From contig JACKLK010000007.1 in assembly GCA_024236015.1 (NCBI GenBank), positions 232,538-296,537 of the forward strand: a DNA stretch of 64,000 nucleotides, read 5' to 3'. The notes beneath the pieces were generated by a model that ran no database searches, had not been told where the DNA came from, and saw only the letters and a list, made by a program, of their open reading frames with translations. This DNA comes from Rhodoferax sp. (GTDB lineage Bacteria > Pseudomonadota > Gammaproteobacteria > Burkholderiales > Burkholderiaceae_C). A program made the position numbers and the translations under genes. This document shows positions 1-8,697 of the stretch, in pieces (within the stretch, counting starts at the first letter, position 1; each line of letters begins with the position of its first letter).

Positions 1-2
1 GC

Positions 3-482
3 CGCGTGCAGGCCATTCGCGACTGGGTGGTCGAACGCGTGACCTTCCGCTCCAACTCGTCAGACGGCAATACGTCGGCCGTCGATACCCTGGTCGAGAA
101 GGTCGGCGTGTGCCGCGATTTCGCGCACCTGATGATCGCCTTGTGCCGTGCGCTCAACATCCCTGCGCGTTTCGCCACCGGTATCGACTATGGCGCCGAC
201 CCGGCACTCGGCCCGCCGGACTTCCATGCCTATGTCGAGGTTTATCTGGGCGATCGCTGGTACATCTTCGACGCCTCGGGCGTGGCGATCCCGATGGGCT
301 TCGTGCGCTTGGCGACCGGACGCGATGCGGCGGATTCAGCCTTCGCGACCATCTTCGGCGACGTCACCGGCAGCGCGCCGCGGATCCGGATCCAGGCTGT
401 GCCCGATGCCAACGGCGTGCTGGTCGAGCCCTGCCATGTGCCACTCGCGCTGTCGACCGACGGACAACCGGTACGCCACTGA
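3..482 (+). CDS. Transglutaminase-like cysteine peptidase-fold protein, 5' end outside window
   Basis: The reading frame is open from the window edge, so the N-terminal part is missing; a GTG at position 6 is probably internal. The visible 160 residues are the C-terminal half of a bacterial transglutaminase-like domain. The nucleophile sits in GVCRDFAHL, the histidine in DFHAYVEV and the aspartate in FDASG, in the order and spacing expected for the Cys-His-Asp triad. Proteins of this type in proteobacteria are mostly uncharacterised; some act as peptidases or amidases. No signal peptide can be judged because the start is missing. The gene converges on ruvC, with about 30 bases between the two stops. 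Confidence 0.85.
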   Translation, partial: RVQAIRDWVVERVTFRSNSSDGNTSAVDTLVEKVGVCRDFAHLMIALCRALNIPARFATGIDYGADPALGPPDFHAYVEVYLGDRWYIFDASGVAIPMGFVRLATGRDAADSAFATIFGDVTGSAPRIRIQAVPDANGVLVEPCHVPLALSTDGQPVRH

Positions 483-514
483 CCTCGACGCCCGTCCCCG
501 GGCCCGGCGCGACC

Positions 515-1045
515 TCACCCGCCCCACTTCGGATTCGCGCCCGCACCACCGGCCAGCGCCTGCAACCGCGCCGTGCGCCCCGCATGCGCATGCGTGATCG
601 CCATGCCCAGCGCGTCGGCCGCGTCGGTGCCCGGCAGGCCCGGCAGGGCCAGCAGGCGGCGTACCATCTCCTGCACCTGGGCCTTCTGGGCCCGGCCATA
701 TCCGACGACGGCCTGCTTCATCTGCAGCGCGGTGTATTCGGCCACCGGCAGGTCCTTGGACACCAGCGCCGTGACGCAGGCACCGCGCGCCTGGCCCAGC
801 AGCAACGTGGACTGCGGATTGACGTTGACGAACACGATCTCGACGCAGGCGCAATCGGCCTCGTACCGCTGCACCACCTCGCGCACACCGTCGTACAGCA
901 ACTTGAGCCGGCTGGGCAGGTCGGTCTGCGCCAGCTTGAGCGTGCTGATCGTGCCGCTGGCGACGTAACGCAGTTCGGTACCCTGCACGTCGATCACGCC
1001 GAACCCCGTGGTGCGCAGGCCGGGGTCGATGCCGAGAATTCGCAT
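515..1045 (-). CDS. ruvC: Crossover junction endodeoxyribonuclease RuvC
   Basis: RuvC resolves Holliday junctions together with the RuvAB branch-migration motor. The 176-residue product has the family's normal length and begins at the ATG at 1045 with MRILGIDPGLRTTGFGV, where the first catalytic aspartate lies. The second acidic residue is in CVEIVF, and the C-terminal catalytic region is DAADALGMAITHAH, matching the E. coli D7/E66/H139/D142 set. The frame is open further upstream, but the RuvC family begins at this methionine. ruvA and ruvB, which often follow, are not next to it here; the next gene downstream converges on it. Confidence 0.96.
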   Translation of the reverse strand: MRILGIDPGLRTTGFGVIDVQGTELRYVASGTISTLKLAQTDLPSRLKLLYDGVREVVQRYEADCACVEIVFVNVNPQSTLLLGQARGACVTALVSKDLPVAEYTALQMKQAVVGYGRAQKAQVQEMVRRLLALPGLPGTDAADALGMAITHAHAGRTARLQALAGGAGANPKWGG

Positions 1046-1055
1046 GGCGCCGGGC

Positions 1056-2045
1056 CTACAGGTCGAAGTACCAGCGCACGGAGTGGAAGAACACCGGCGC
1101 GGAGAAACACAAGGCGTCGACCCGGTCCAGCAATCCGTTGGCACCGGTGACGCTGTCGCCCTGCTGTCCCCAGTCGGGAATGCCGCGATCGCGCTTGATC
1201 GCCTTCATGACCAGGTGGCCGAGCGAACCCGCCACGCAGGCGATCAGCGCCATCATGAACGCCTGGCCCGGCTTGAACGGCGTGATACCGGCCAGCAAGG
1301 CTCCCAGCACGCTGCCGACCCCGATCGCAATGCCCCAGCTGGCCCAGTTGAAGCTGATGCTGATGGCCGGGGCGACCGGCGCGCGCCGCAGCCGGCGCGT
1401 GGCCACGTATTGCACCACCATGCAGGTCTGCACCACGAGCGCGAGAAAGATCACCAGGAATGCGCCGCGATCGCGGTAGTTCGGAAACTCGAGCAACAGC
1501 AGGGCCGGCACGTGGCTCATGCCGTAGATGCACACCATGATGCCCCATTGCAGCTTGGCATTGCGCTCGAGGAAGCGCTGCGGATCGTTGGCCAGCGCAC
1601 TGACGACCGGAATCGCCAGGAACACATAGACCGGGATGAACACCGTGAACAGGTCGAAGTGCCGCAGGCCCACCAGCGTGTATTGCAGCGGCAGGATGAC
1701 GAAGAAGGCCAGCACCAGGCTGCGATGGTCGCCGCGGCGCGTCGGCGACAGCGCCATGAACTCGCGCAGCGCGAAGAAGGACACCAGTGCGAACAACACG
1801 GTCGCTCCGACGTCCCCTGACAACCATCCGACCCAGAACACGATGACCATGACCCAGCTGCTGCGCAACAAGGTCGTGGAGCGTTCCAGGTTGGCGCGAT
1901 AGGCAACGTCGACTTCCGCGTCCCGGTGTTCGCGCAGCGACAGCAGCAGCAACACGACGCTGGCGATGAACAGGCAGCCGAACACGAACACGAACATGGC
2001 CCCGACCTGTTCGGTGGCGCTCATGCTCCTGAGGTACTGGTTCAT
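1056..2045 (-). CDS. Phosphatidate cytidylyltransferase-like membrane protein
   Basis: This 329-residue multi-pass membrane protein starts at the ATG at 2045 and has about eight hydrophobic segments, the first at residues 15–40. Its C-terminus carries a relaxed form of the CDP-diglyceride synthase signature: a basic KAIKRDRGIPDWG stretch, then TGANGLLDRVDA. The usual H-G-G before the D-R-x-D is replaced. CdsA-type enzymes make CDP-diacylglycerol from phosphatidate and CTP at the inner membrane. An acyltransferase gene lies upstream on the same strand, separated by a palindromic repeat, which fits phospholipid metabolism. The degenerate signature means it may be a divergent paralogue rather than the main CdsA. 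Confidence 0.75.
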   Translation of the reverse strand: MNQYLRSMSATEQVGAMFVFVFGCLFIASVVLLLLSLREHRDAEVDVAYRANLERSTTLLRSSWVMVIVFWVGWLSGDVGATVLFALVSFFALREFMALSPTRRGDHRSLVLAFFVILPLQYTLVGLRHFDLFTVFIPVYVFLAIPVVSALANDPQRFLERNAKLQWGIMVCIYGMSHVPALLLLEFPNYRDRGAFLVIFLALVVQTCMVVQYVATRRLRRAPVAPAISISFNWASWGIAIGVGSVLGALLAGITPFKPGQAFMMALIACVAGSLGHLVMKAIKRDRGIPDWGQQGDSVTGANGLLDRVDALCFSAPVFFHSVRWYFDL

Positions 2046-2168
2046 GGTGTTGTCATGCCAACGGCCGCATGCGCAGCGCCTGCTCCTGGATGCACAACCA
2101 TGCCTGGGACATCCGTCCGCTGGCAGATCGCCGGTGGGACCGGGACGGCGGCGTGCCTTGCTCCGCGA

Positions 2169-2365
2169 ATGTCCCCCGGCCTTCGGCCTCCTCCTTGATT
2201 TCGCTGCGCAAGACACACCACCGCCCCGGTCCTGGGAGGGTATGGGCCCATGGGTGCACCACGATCGCTCGTTGCGATGCGGGATGGGTGGGCGACGCAG
2301 CGAAGTAAAGGAGGAGGCCGAAGGCCGGGGGACATGAGCGGAGTCGCCCACCCATCCCGCATCGC
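2169..2365. repeat. Nested extragenic inverted repeats (REP-like element)
   Basis: The 359-base gap between the cytidylyltransferase-like gene and the acyltransferase gene has no convincing ORF. It holds two interlocking inverted repeats. Arms at about 2169–2208 and 2296–2334 match over roughly 38 bases with a few mismatches and contain CCCCCGGCCTTCGGCCTCC. Arms at 2274–2296 and 2343–2365 match perfectly over 23 bases and contain GGGATGGGTGGGCGAC. The second left arm abuts the first right arm, so the transcript can form alternative long hairpins. Such composite palindromes resemble dispersed REP/BIME-type elements; whether further copies exist elsewhere in the genome cannot be seen here. Confidence 0.75.
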
Positions 2366-2404
2366 GCACCACGAAAGCCGCACGTCAGGAAGAACATCAC
2401 AGCC

Positions 2405-3016
2405 TCACACATCCCGCAAGGCCATCACCGCCTCCCGGGCCCGCTCCAGGAACGCCCGCCGGTCTTCCCCCGGCTCGAGCTTGACCGGCGCGCCGAAGGT
2501 CACCGAACACAACACCGGCACCGGCACCACCTCGCCCTTGGGCATGACCCGTTGCACGTTCGCGATCCAGGCCGGCACCAGCACCACGTCCGGGAACCGC
2601 AAGGCCAGGTTGTACAGGCCGGCCTTGAACGGCTGCGGCACCTCCGCATGGCCGCGGGTTCCCTCGGGAAACAGGATGATCGAGTCGCCGTTCTCCAGCG
2701 CCTCGACCAGGGGTTCGAGCGGATCCTGGTCGGCCGTGCGGTCACGGGCCACGTAGATGGCATTGAACACTTGGGTCGTGATCCATTGCCGAAACGGTGT
2801 CTTGGTCCAGTAGTCGCGCGCCGCGATCGGGCGTGTCAACGTGCGCAGCACCTGCGGCAGCGCCGCCCAGATCAGCACCAGATCGGCATGACTCTGGTGA
2901 TTCGCGAAATAGATGCGTTGCTCGGCCTTGGGCGGACAGCCATACCAACGCGCCTGCGAGCCGGTCAACAAGCGCACCAGGGCGAGAAGGAAAAGACCCA
3001 TCAACTTGGCACGCAT
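2405..3016 (-). CDS. 1-acyl-sn-glycerol-3-phosphate acyltransferase (PlsC-type)
   Basis: This 203-residue protein has an N-terminal hydrophobic stretch (residues 5–17) and the PlsC acyltransferase motifs: NHQSHAD (the HX4D catalytic motif) near residue 40 and FPEGTRG near residue 117. The enzyme class transfers an acyl chain to the sn-2 position of lysophosphatidate at the inner membrane. The start at 3016 (MRAKLMG) is chosen because the family begins just before its membrane segment; the frame is open for another 28 codons upstream. It lies upstream of a cytidylyltransferase-like gene on the same strand, so the two could act in successive steps. The exact acceptor cannot be read from the sequence. 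Confidence 0.88.
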   Translation of the reverse strand: MRAKLMGLFLLALVRLLTGSQARWYGCPPKAEQRIYFANHQSHADLVLIWAALPQVLRTLTRPIAARDYWTKTPFRQWITTQVFNAIYVARDRTADQDPLEPLVEALENGDSIILFPEGTRGHAEVPQPFKAGLYNLALRFPDVVLVPAWIANVQRVMPKGEVVPVPVLCSVTFGAPVKLEPGEDRRAFLERAREAVMALRDV

Positions 3017-3053
3017 GGGCCCGATGATACCCAGCAGCCGCCGCGGCGTCCCG

Positions 3054-3782
3054 TCACGGCAGCCGGGCGTGCGCCATGCGCGCAGTGATCGTCGATGCAC
3101 GCCCGGCCAGATAGGCCGAACCCGGCAACTTCTCGAAGTACCGGGGCCGCGGCAACATCACGGCCAGCCGGGCCGCCTCATATGCGCTCAGGCGCGACGC
3201 CGGCTTGCGGAAATAATGCTGGGCCGCGGCCTGGGCACCGAACACGCCCTCGCCCCACTCGACGTTGTTGAGATAGATCTCGAGGATGCGCCGCTTGTCC
3301 AGCAGCGCCTCGAGCATCAGCGCCAGCACGAACTCCTGCCCCTTGCGCAGCAAGGTGCGTTCGCCGGACAGCAACAGGTTCTTGGCCAATTGCTGCGTGA
3401 TCGTCGAGCCGCCAACCACCTTGGGTGCGCGCGCCTTGCGTCCGGCCGCCGCCCGTTGTTCGGCCAATTCCTCGGCCCGGCTGTTCTTCGCCCAGGCCTT
3501 CTCGACCGCATCCCAGTCGATGCCGTCGTGGTCGGTGTAGCCATCATCCTCCGACGCGATCACCGCGCGCTTGAGGTTGTCGGAGATCTGCGCGTAGGCC
3601 ACCCACTCCTGGCGCCAGCGCAACTCGCCCTTGTGCTGCGCGATGCGCCAGGCCTCGGTCCGCTGGAACGCGGTCGACTGCGGATCGATCACCGCCATCG
3701 CGGCGATCCGGCCCACGAAGAACAGCTGCAACAGGAACAGGGCCAGCAACACCAGTGCGGCCCAGCGCAACAACGGCCTCAT
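3054..3782 (-). CDS. mtgA: Monofunctional biosynthetic peptidoglycan transglycosylase
   Basis: MtgA polymerises lipid II into glycan strands in the periplasm. The 242-residue product has a single N-terminal membrane anchor (residues 5–30) and a GT51 domain: the catalytic glutamate in ASEDDGYTDHDGIDW, then GGSTITQQLAKNL, RKGQEFVLALMLE and EIYLNNVEWGEGVFGAQAA. There is no transpeptidase domain, as expected. The ATG at 3782 puts the anchor right at the N-terminus; an upstream in-frame ATG would add a short basic extension. In many Burkholderiales aroE lies directly upstream of mtgA; here the upstream neighbour, 58 bases away, is a TonB-type gene. Confidence 0.95.
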   Translation of the reverse strand: MRPLLRWAALVLLALFLLQLFFVGRIAAMAVIDPQSTAFQRTEAWRIAQHKGELRWRQEWVAYAQISDNLKRAVIASEDDGYTDHDGIDWDAVEKAWAKNSRAEELAEQRAAAGRKARAPKVVGGSTITQQLAKNLLLSGERTLLRKGQEFVLALMLEALLDKRRILEIYLNNVEWGEGVFGAQAAAQHYFRKPASRLSAYEAARLAVMLPRPRYFEKLPGSAYLAGRASTITARMAHARLP

Positions 3783-3840
3783 CGCGGCACGCCCCGCACG
3801 CGGCGCCATCCGGCGCCATGGGCCGGGAAGCCTTGCACGC

Positions 3841-4698
3841 TCATTTGCCGCTGACCTTGGCTTCGAGCAGTTCGTCGCGCGTGAACTTGAAGCGCGACAC
3901 CAGCACCAGCTGGTCGAAACTGCGGCGCATCTCGTCGGTGAAGCCACCGAACGGGCCGGCCGAACGGGCGATGAGTTCGGCGCGCCGGTCGAGCACCGGC
4001 ATGCCGGAGCTGTCGACCACCTCGGTGGCCAGCACATGGCCGTCGTGGTTGACGGTGATCAGCATCGTCAGCTCGCCATACAGCTTCTTGCCGCCGAAGG
4101 TCGGGAAATTGGTGGTGCCCATGTCCTCGATCATGCGGCGCATGGTGTCGTAATACACCGCGTACGGCACCTCGCGCGTGGCCGGGCTCACGTATCGCTT
4201 CTTCGGCCGCGCATTTTCTTCCTGGATGCGCCGCTCGATCTCGGCCAGCAGCTTGATCAACCGGCGGCGTTTTTCCTCGCGGGTGATCTGCTCGGGCGTC
4301 GCACCGGGGTTGAGCGGCTCGGGCGGCCGCAGCGCGGCGAGCTGGGTCCGCACCTGGGCCAGCATCATCTGCTGCTGTTCGAGCAGCGTCTGGGTGCTGG
4401 CGTTGGTCTGTTCCTCGATCGCGTCGCCGATGGCCGTCAGCGCGGAGGCCGGCAACGGCGTCGTGGCGCGGCCCCGGTCGAGTTCGCCGCCGCCAGCCAT
4501 GTTGGCCTGGGCCAGGGCCTGCGCCTTGTCGGGCTTGTCGTTGGTGCGGGCATTGACCAGGATGACCTCGAGCGGCGTGTCCTCGAACACCCGGTTGAAG
4601 CGCTCCGGATCGACGAAACGCACGGTCAGCAAGGCCGCATGCACGGCCAGCGAGGCGCCCAGCGCCAGTTGCATGGTGGTGAAAGTGCGCAGTTTCAC
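3841..4698 (-). CDS. TonB-family energy transducer-like protein
   Basis: This 285-residue protein starts with a GTG at 4698 that overlaps the TGA of the upstream exonuclease gene (GTGA), so its translation is probably coupled to that gene. It has one N-terminal membrane segment (residues 9–27), a long charged and glutamine-rich middle likely to form a coiled coil (about residues 90–165), and a C-terminal TonB-like domain with YGELTMLITVNHDGHV followed by SSGMPVLDRRA. TonB proteins pass proton-motive energy to outer-membrane receptors. No exbB or exbD is nearby, so the partner is unknown and a role in transport is inferred from the fold only. Confidence 0.8.
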   Translation of the reverse strand: MKLRTFTTMQLALGASLAVHAALLTVRFVDPERFNRVFEDTPLEVILVNARTNDKPDKAQALAQANMAGGGELDRGRATTPLPASALTAIGDAIEEQTNASTQTLLEQQQMMLAQVRTQLAALRPPEPLNPGATPEQITREEKRRRLIKLLAEIERRIQEENARPKKRYVSPATREVPYAVYYDTMRRMIEDMGTTNFPTFGGKKLYGELTMLITVNHDGHVLATEVVDSSGMPVLDRRAELIARSAGPFGGFTDEMRRSFDQLVLVSRFKFTRDELLEAKVSGK

Positions 4699-6785
4699 GA
4701 GGCCTGATTATCGCCACCCGGCGCGGCGGCTGCCGCGGGTTCATCCAGATCGACCGCAATCGCCAGCGGCCCGACCACCACCTCGTCGTCGCTGTCGTCA
4801 TCGGACACCGCCGCGTCCGGCGCCGGCGCACCGTCGCCCGTCGGCGCATCGAGCCGCTCGATGACCGAGCCGGTCACGTCCAGTGCGATCGTGTCGACGG
4901 CACCCAGGCGCACGCGCAGCCGGGCGCCACGCGGCAGGCCTTGCGCCCCCACGACCGGCAACACCAGCGGCAGGGATTCGGCGCGCACCAGGTTGTCCTT
5001 GAACAGCGCGCCCACCAGTTCCTGGATGTTGTTCTGCGTCAGGTAACGCAAGGTCCAGAACCGTTCGATCGCGCCCTGGAACGCGCCGTAGGCCCCGTAG
5101 GCGGCATCGAAGCCGGAGATGATCGCAAACAGCTCGGCATCCTTGGGCTTGAACGGCGCCACCAGCGCCGCGGTCTTGCCGTGGCGCGCGCAGGCGATGA
5201 TCTGCCACTGGTTGACCAGGTCGGTGTAGCGGCGCAGCGGCGAGGTGCTCCAGGCGTAACTCTTGACGCCGATGCCCGCGTGCGGCAAGGCCTTGGTGCC
5301 CATGCGCACCTTGATGCCCGGCGCCAGGCTGGCCTGGCTGCGGTAGATCGCCGGCACGCCGAGTTCGGCCATCCAGCTGCCCCAGTGGCTGTTGGCCAGG
5401 ATCATCGCCTCGGACACGACCAGGTCCAGCGGCGCGCCCCGCTGGCGGACCGTGATCTCCACCTGCTCGTTGCCATCGGGCTCGCCGCTGCCGTCGCGCA
5501 GCAGCCGGAAGTTGTAGTCGGGCCGGGTGAAGTTCTCGGGCTTGCCGCGCACCACCTCGCGTTGCGCCTTCAGGTGCGTGGCCAGCCGGTGCAGGAACGA
5601 CAACTGCACGCGCAGCCCCGGCACCGCCGGCACGCCGGGCGACAGGTCGGTATCGGTTGCGCCGCCCGCGTCGGCCAGCCACTGCGCGGTGATCACGGCG
5701 TCGAGCTGGTCATGGCGCAGATTGGCCACGATGGGCACGCGCTCGAGCCGTGTCTCGGTGTGTTCGATCGCCAGCGTGTCTTCGTTGAACGTGACATACA
5801 GCGACACCGCGGGGCAGTCGCGCCCCTCCTGCAGCGTATAGGCCTGCACCACCGCATCGGGCAGCATGGTGAGCTTGTAACCCGGCATGTAGACGGTCGA
5901 CAGGCGCGCGCGCCCGAGGTTGTCGACCGGGTCGCCCGGTTGCACCGCCAGCCCCGGCGCCGCGATGTGGATGCCCACGGTGACCTGTCCGCTGCCCAGG
6001 CCCAGCACACTGAGCGCATCGTCGATCTCGGTCGTGGCCGAATCGTCGATCGAGAACGCCTGCACACCGGCCAGCGGCAGATCGTCCTTGATCGGAGGTG
6101 CCTGGACATCGGGGAAACCGGTGCCCTTGGGGAAATGCTCGAACAGGAAACGCCGCCAGTGGAACTGGTACGGCGAATCGATGGCACCGGCCTTTTGCAG
6201 CAGATCCAGCGGCGCCAGGTGCGTGGCGCGCGAAGCCTCGACCACGGCCTTGTATTCCGGCGCGTTCTTGTCCGGCTTGAACAGGATCTTGTAGAGCTGC
6301 TCGCGCACCGGCTCCGGACACCGGCCCGCGGCGAGTTCGGCGACCCAGGCGTCGATCTGCTGCTGCACCAGCTTCTTCTTCTCGATCGCGGCCAGCGCCT
6401 GGGCCAGCACGTCGGCCGATGCCTTGCGGAACCGGCCCTTGCCGGCGCGCCGGAAATAATGCGGCGCCTCGAACAGGCTGATCAAGGCCCCGACCTGCTG
6501 CTCGAGCGTGGCCTTGTCGCTGAAATATTCGCGCGCCAGGTCGGCAAAACCGAACTCCTGCTCGGGCGCGAACTCCCAGGCCATGTCGAGTTCGATGTCT
6601 TCACTCACACCGCGGGCCGCCGCCAGCAGATCGGCCGGTGCCGGCTTGTCGAACGTGATCAGGATGTTGGCGGCCTTGACCTTGACGCGCTTGCCGCTGT
6701 CGAGCTCGACCTGGGCGGAGGTATCGGTCTGCGACAACACCCGGCCGGCCAGGAACTTGCCGGCTTCTTCAAACAATAGGAACAT
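4695..6785 (-). CDS. RNase II/RNB-family 3'-5' exoribonuclease
   Basis: The 696-residue product is an RNB-domain exoribonuclease, which degrades RNA from the 3' end in the cytoplasm. The central catalytic block is FSIDDSATTEIDDALS (around residue 248), with the aspartates that bind metal, followed by GIHIAAPG and YMPGYKLTMLP. The arginine-containing C-terminal part of the domain is seen in WSTSPLRRYTDLVNQW. The N-terminal region is not a typical cold-shock pair, and the C-terminal S1-like part is weak and followed by an acidic tail, so this is the VacB/RNase II-like group rather than RNase R proper. It heads a group of same-strand genes with the TonB-type gene and mtgA. Confidence 0.92.
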   Translation of the reverse strand: MFLLFEEAGKFLAGRVLSQTDTSAQVELDSGKRVKVKAANILITFDKPAPADLLAAARGVSEDIELDMAWEFAPEQEFGFADLAREYFSDKATLEQQVGALISLFEAPHYFRRAGKGRFRKASADVLAQALAAIEKKKLVQQQIDAWVAELAAGRCPEPVREQLYKILFKPDKNAPEYKAVVEASRATHLAPLDLLQKAGAIDSPYQFHWRRFLFEHFPKGTGFPDVQAPPIKDDLPLAGVQAFSIDDSATTEIDDALSVLGLGSGQVTVGIHIAAPGLAVQPGDPVDNLGRARLSTVYMPGYKLTMLPDAVVQAYTLQEGRDCPAVSLYVTFNEDTLAIEHTETRLERVPIVANLRHDQLDAVITAQWLADAGGATDTDLSPGVPAVPGLRVQLSFLHRLATHLKAQREVVRGKPENFTRPDYNFRLLRDGSGEPDGNEQVEITVRQRGAPLDLVVSEAMILANSHWGSWMAELGVPAIYRSQASLAPGIKVRMGTKALPHAGIGVKSYAWSTSPLRRYTDLVNQWQIIACARHGKTAALVAPFKPKDAELFAIISGFDAAYGAYGAFQGAIERFWTLRYLTQNNIQELVGALFKDNLVRAESLPLVLPVVGAQGLPRGARLRVRLGAVDTIALDVTGSVIERLDAPTGDGAPAPDAAVSDDDSDDEVVVGPLAIAVDLDEPAAAAAPGGDNQAS

Positions 6786-6899
6786 GGCCGGTATTGTCCC
6801 TGCAAACCATGCACGGGCCGGATGCGGGTGCGCCGGGCCGCAGGTGCGGCAGCGCCGCGGAGCCGGCCGAGCGGCGCAAAACCCCAGGGCTGGCGGGGC

Positions 6900-7499
6900 C
6901 TACGCAAGATCGAGGAAGTCCAGCACCGTGTCGAGATGGTCCTCGAAATCGCTCAGGCCATGGTCGCCGTGCTCGAGCAGGCGCAGCTGCACGCCGGGAT
7001 ACCGCTGCACCATTTCGCGCCAGTCCAGCACCTCGTCGCCCTTGGCCGCAAGCAGAAAATACCGCGCGGCATCGGCCGGCCCGCCGGCCTGCAAGGTGCG
7101 CAACTCGTCGACATGCTCGCGGGTGAACTCGATCTGCTGCGACGGGTCATGCCAGACCGGGTGGGTGCCGATATGCCGCGCCAGATCGCGCGCGGCGAAC
7201 ACGGCCGGATTGAGCAACACCGCCTTGCACGCCCGCTGCTCGGCCAGCCAGGTCGCGTAATAACCGCCCAGTGACGAACCGACCACCGCCATGCGTGCGT
7301 CCGGCCATTGCGCCGTGCCCTGCACCAGCATGTCCATGGCCTGACGCGGCGAGGCCGGCAATTGCGGACACCACCAGGTGACGGCGGGATGATCGCGCGC
7401 CACGCGCGCGGCCATGATGCGGGCCTTGGTCGAGTGCGGCGAGGAACGAAAACCATGCAGGTACAGCAGGTGGGTGATCGGCTGGGATGGGATGGCCAT
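6900..7499 (-). CDS. YqiA-type alpha/beta-fold esterase
   Basis: This 199-residue single-domain alpha/beta hydrolase resembles YqiA. The oxyanion region is YLHGFRSSP near the N-terminus, the nucleophile elbow is GSSLGG (about residue 74), the aspartate is in AKGDEVLD and the histidine in HGDHGLSDF. Members hydrolyse short-chain esters in vitro; the biological substrate is unknown. The ATG at 7499 gives the typical short lead before the first strand. It is transcribed away from rodA, with only 43 bases between the two starts, so their promoters must overlap. Confidence 0.88.
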   Translation of the reverse strand: MAIPSQPITHLLYLHGFRSSPHSTKARIMAARVARDHPAVTWWCPQLPASPRQAMDMLVQGTAQWPDARMAVVGSSLGGYYATWLAEQRACKAVLLNPAVFAARDLARHIGTHPVWHDPSQQIEFTREHVDELRTLQAGGPADAARYFLLAAKGDEVLDWREMVQRYPGVQLRLLEHGDHGLSDFEDHLDTVLDFLDLA

Positions 7500-7542
7500 G
7501 CCGTCATCATAGGCACGCCGGCGGCGCGGGATAATCCCGCAC

Positions 7543-8697
7543 ATGGCTGCCGTTTTTGACAAGCCGTCGTTGTGGCGACGGATCCTGCCCCTTTTCACCG
7601 GTTTCGACGGACTGCTGCTGTTCGCCGTGGTGGCGCTGGCCGCGGCCGGACTGCTGACGATGTATTCATCGGGCTTCGACCACGGCACGCGTTTCGAGTC
7701 CCATGGCCGCAACATGCTGCTGGCCGCCGGCATCATGTTCGTCGTGGCCCAGGTGCCGCCGCAGCGCCTGATGGCGGTGGCGGTTCCGCTGTACGTGCTC
7801 GGCGTGGCGCTGCTGGTCGCGGTGGCGCTGTTCGGCATCACGCGCAAGGGCGCGACCCGCTGGCTCAACCTGGGCATCACGATCCAGCCCAGCGAGATCC
7901 TGAAGATCGCCATGCCGCTGATGCTGGCCTGGTGGTTCCAGAAACGCGAAGGCCAGCTGCGCCCGCTGGACTATGTCGTCGGTGCCGTCCTGCTGGCCAT
8001 ACCGGTGGGCCTGATCATGAAACAGCCCGACCTGGGCACCTCGCTGCTGGTGCTGGCCGCCGGCCTGTCGGTGATCTTCTTCGCCGGACTGAGCTGGCGC
8101 CTGGTGTTGCCGCCGGTGCTGATCGCGGTCATCGGCATCGGCCTGCTGGTGCTGTTCCAGTCCGACCTGTGCGCGGACGGCGTGCGCTGGGTGGTGTTGC
8201 GCGACTACCAGCAGCAACGCATCTGCACCTTGCTCGACCCGGCCAAGGACCCGCTGGGCAAGGGTTTCCACATCATCCAGGGCATGATCGCGATCGGCTC
8301 GGGCGGCGTGTGGGGCAAGGGTTTCATGCAGGGCACGCAGACCCACCTGGAATTCATCCCCGAACGCACGACCGACTTCATCTTCGCCGCGTATTCGGAG
8401 GAATTCGGCCTGATCGGCAACCTGCTGCTGATCGGCGGCTTCATCTTCCTGGTGCTGCGCGCGCTGAGCATCGCACTGGACGCGCCCACCCTGTTCTCGC
8501 GCCTGCTGGCCGGCGCGCTGGCGATGATGTTCTTCTCGTATGCCTTCGTCAACATGGGCATGGTCAGCGGCATCCTGCCGGTGGTCGGCGTGCCCCTGCC
8601 CTTCATCAGTTATGGCGGCACGGCCATGGTGACGCTGGGCCTGGCGCTGGGCATGCTGATGTCGATCGGCAAGGCCAAGCGACTGGTCCAGTCATGA
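7543..8697 (+). CDS. rodA: Rod shape-determining SEDS glycosyltransferase RodA
   Basis: RodA is the SEDS-family peptidoglycan polymerase of the elongasome and works with a class B PBP. The 384-residue protein has about ten membrane segments and family landmarks GATRWLNLG, QPSEILKIAMPL, KQPDLGTSLLV and, near the C-terminus, ISYGGTAM. The catalytic aspartate lies in PERTTDFIFAAYSEEFG, as in E. coli RodA. The stop overlaps the start of the next gene by four bases (ATGA), so translation is coupled to the dehydrogenase gene. mreBCD and the partner PBP2 gene, often next to rodA in this group, may lie elsewhere; they are not in this window. Confidence 0.96.
   Translation: MAAVFDKPSLWRRILPLFTGFDGLLLFAVVALAAAGLLTMYSSGFDHGTRFESHGRNMLLAAGIMFVVAQVPPQRLMAVAVPLYVLGVALLVAVALFGITRKGATRWLNLGITIQPSEILKIAMPLMLAWWFQKREGQLRPLDYVVGAVLLAIPVGLIMKQPDLGTSLLVLAAGLSVIFFAGLSWRLVLPPVLIAVIGIGLLVLFQSDLCADGVRWVVLRDYQQQRICTLLDPAKDPLGKGFHIIQGMIAIGSGGVWGKGFMQGTQTHLEFIPERTTDFIFAAYSEEFGLIGNLLLIGGFIFLVLRALSIALDAPTLFSRLLAGALAMMFFSYAFVNMGMVSGILPVVGVPLPFISYGGTAMVTLGLALGMLMSIGKAKRLVQS

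Noticed and set aside
4941..6779. 612-codon open frame opposite the exoribonuclease gene
   Set aside because: It has shadow-type composition and no recognisable motif; the opposite strand encodes a complete RNB protein.
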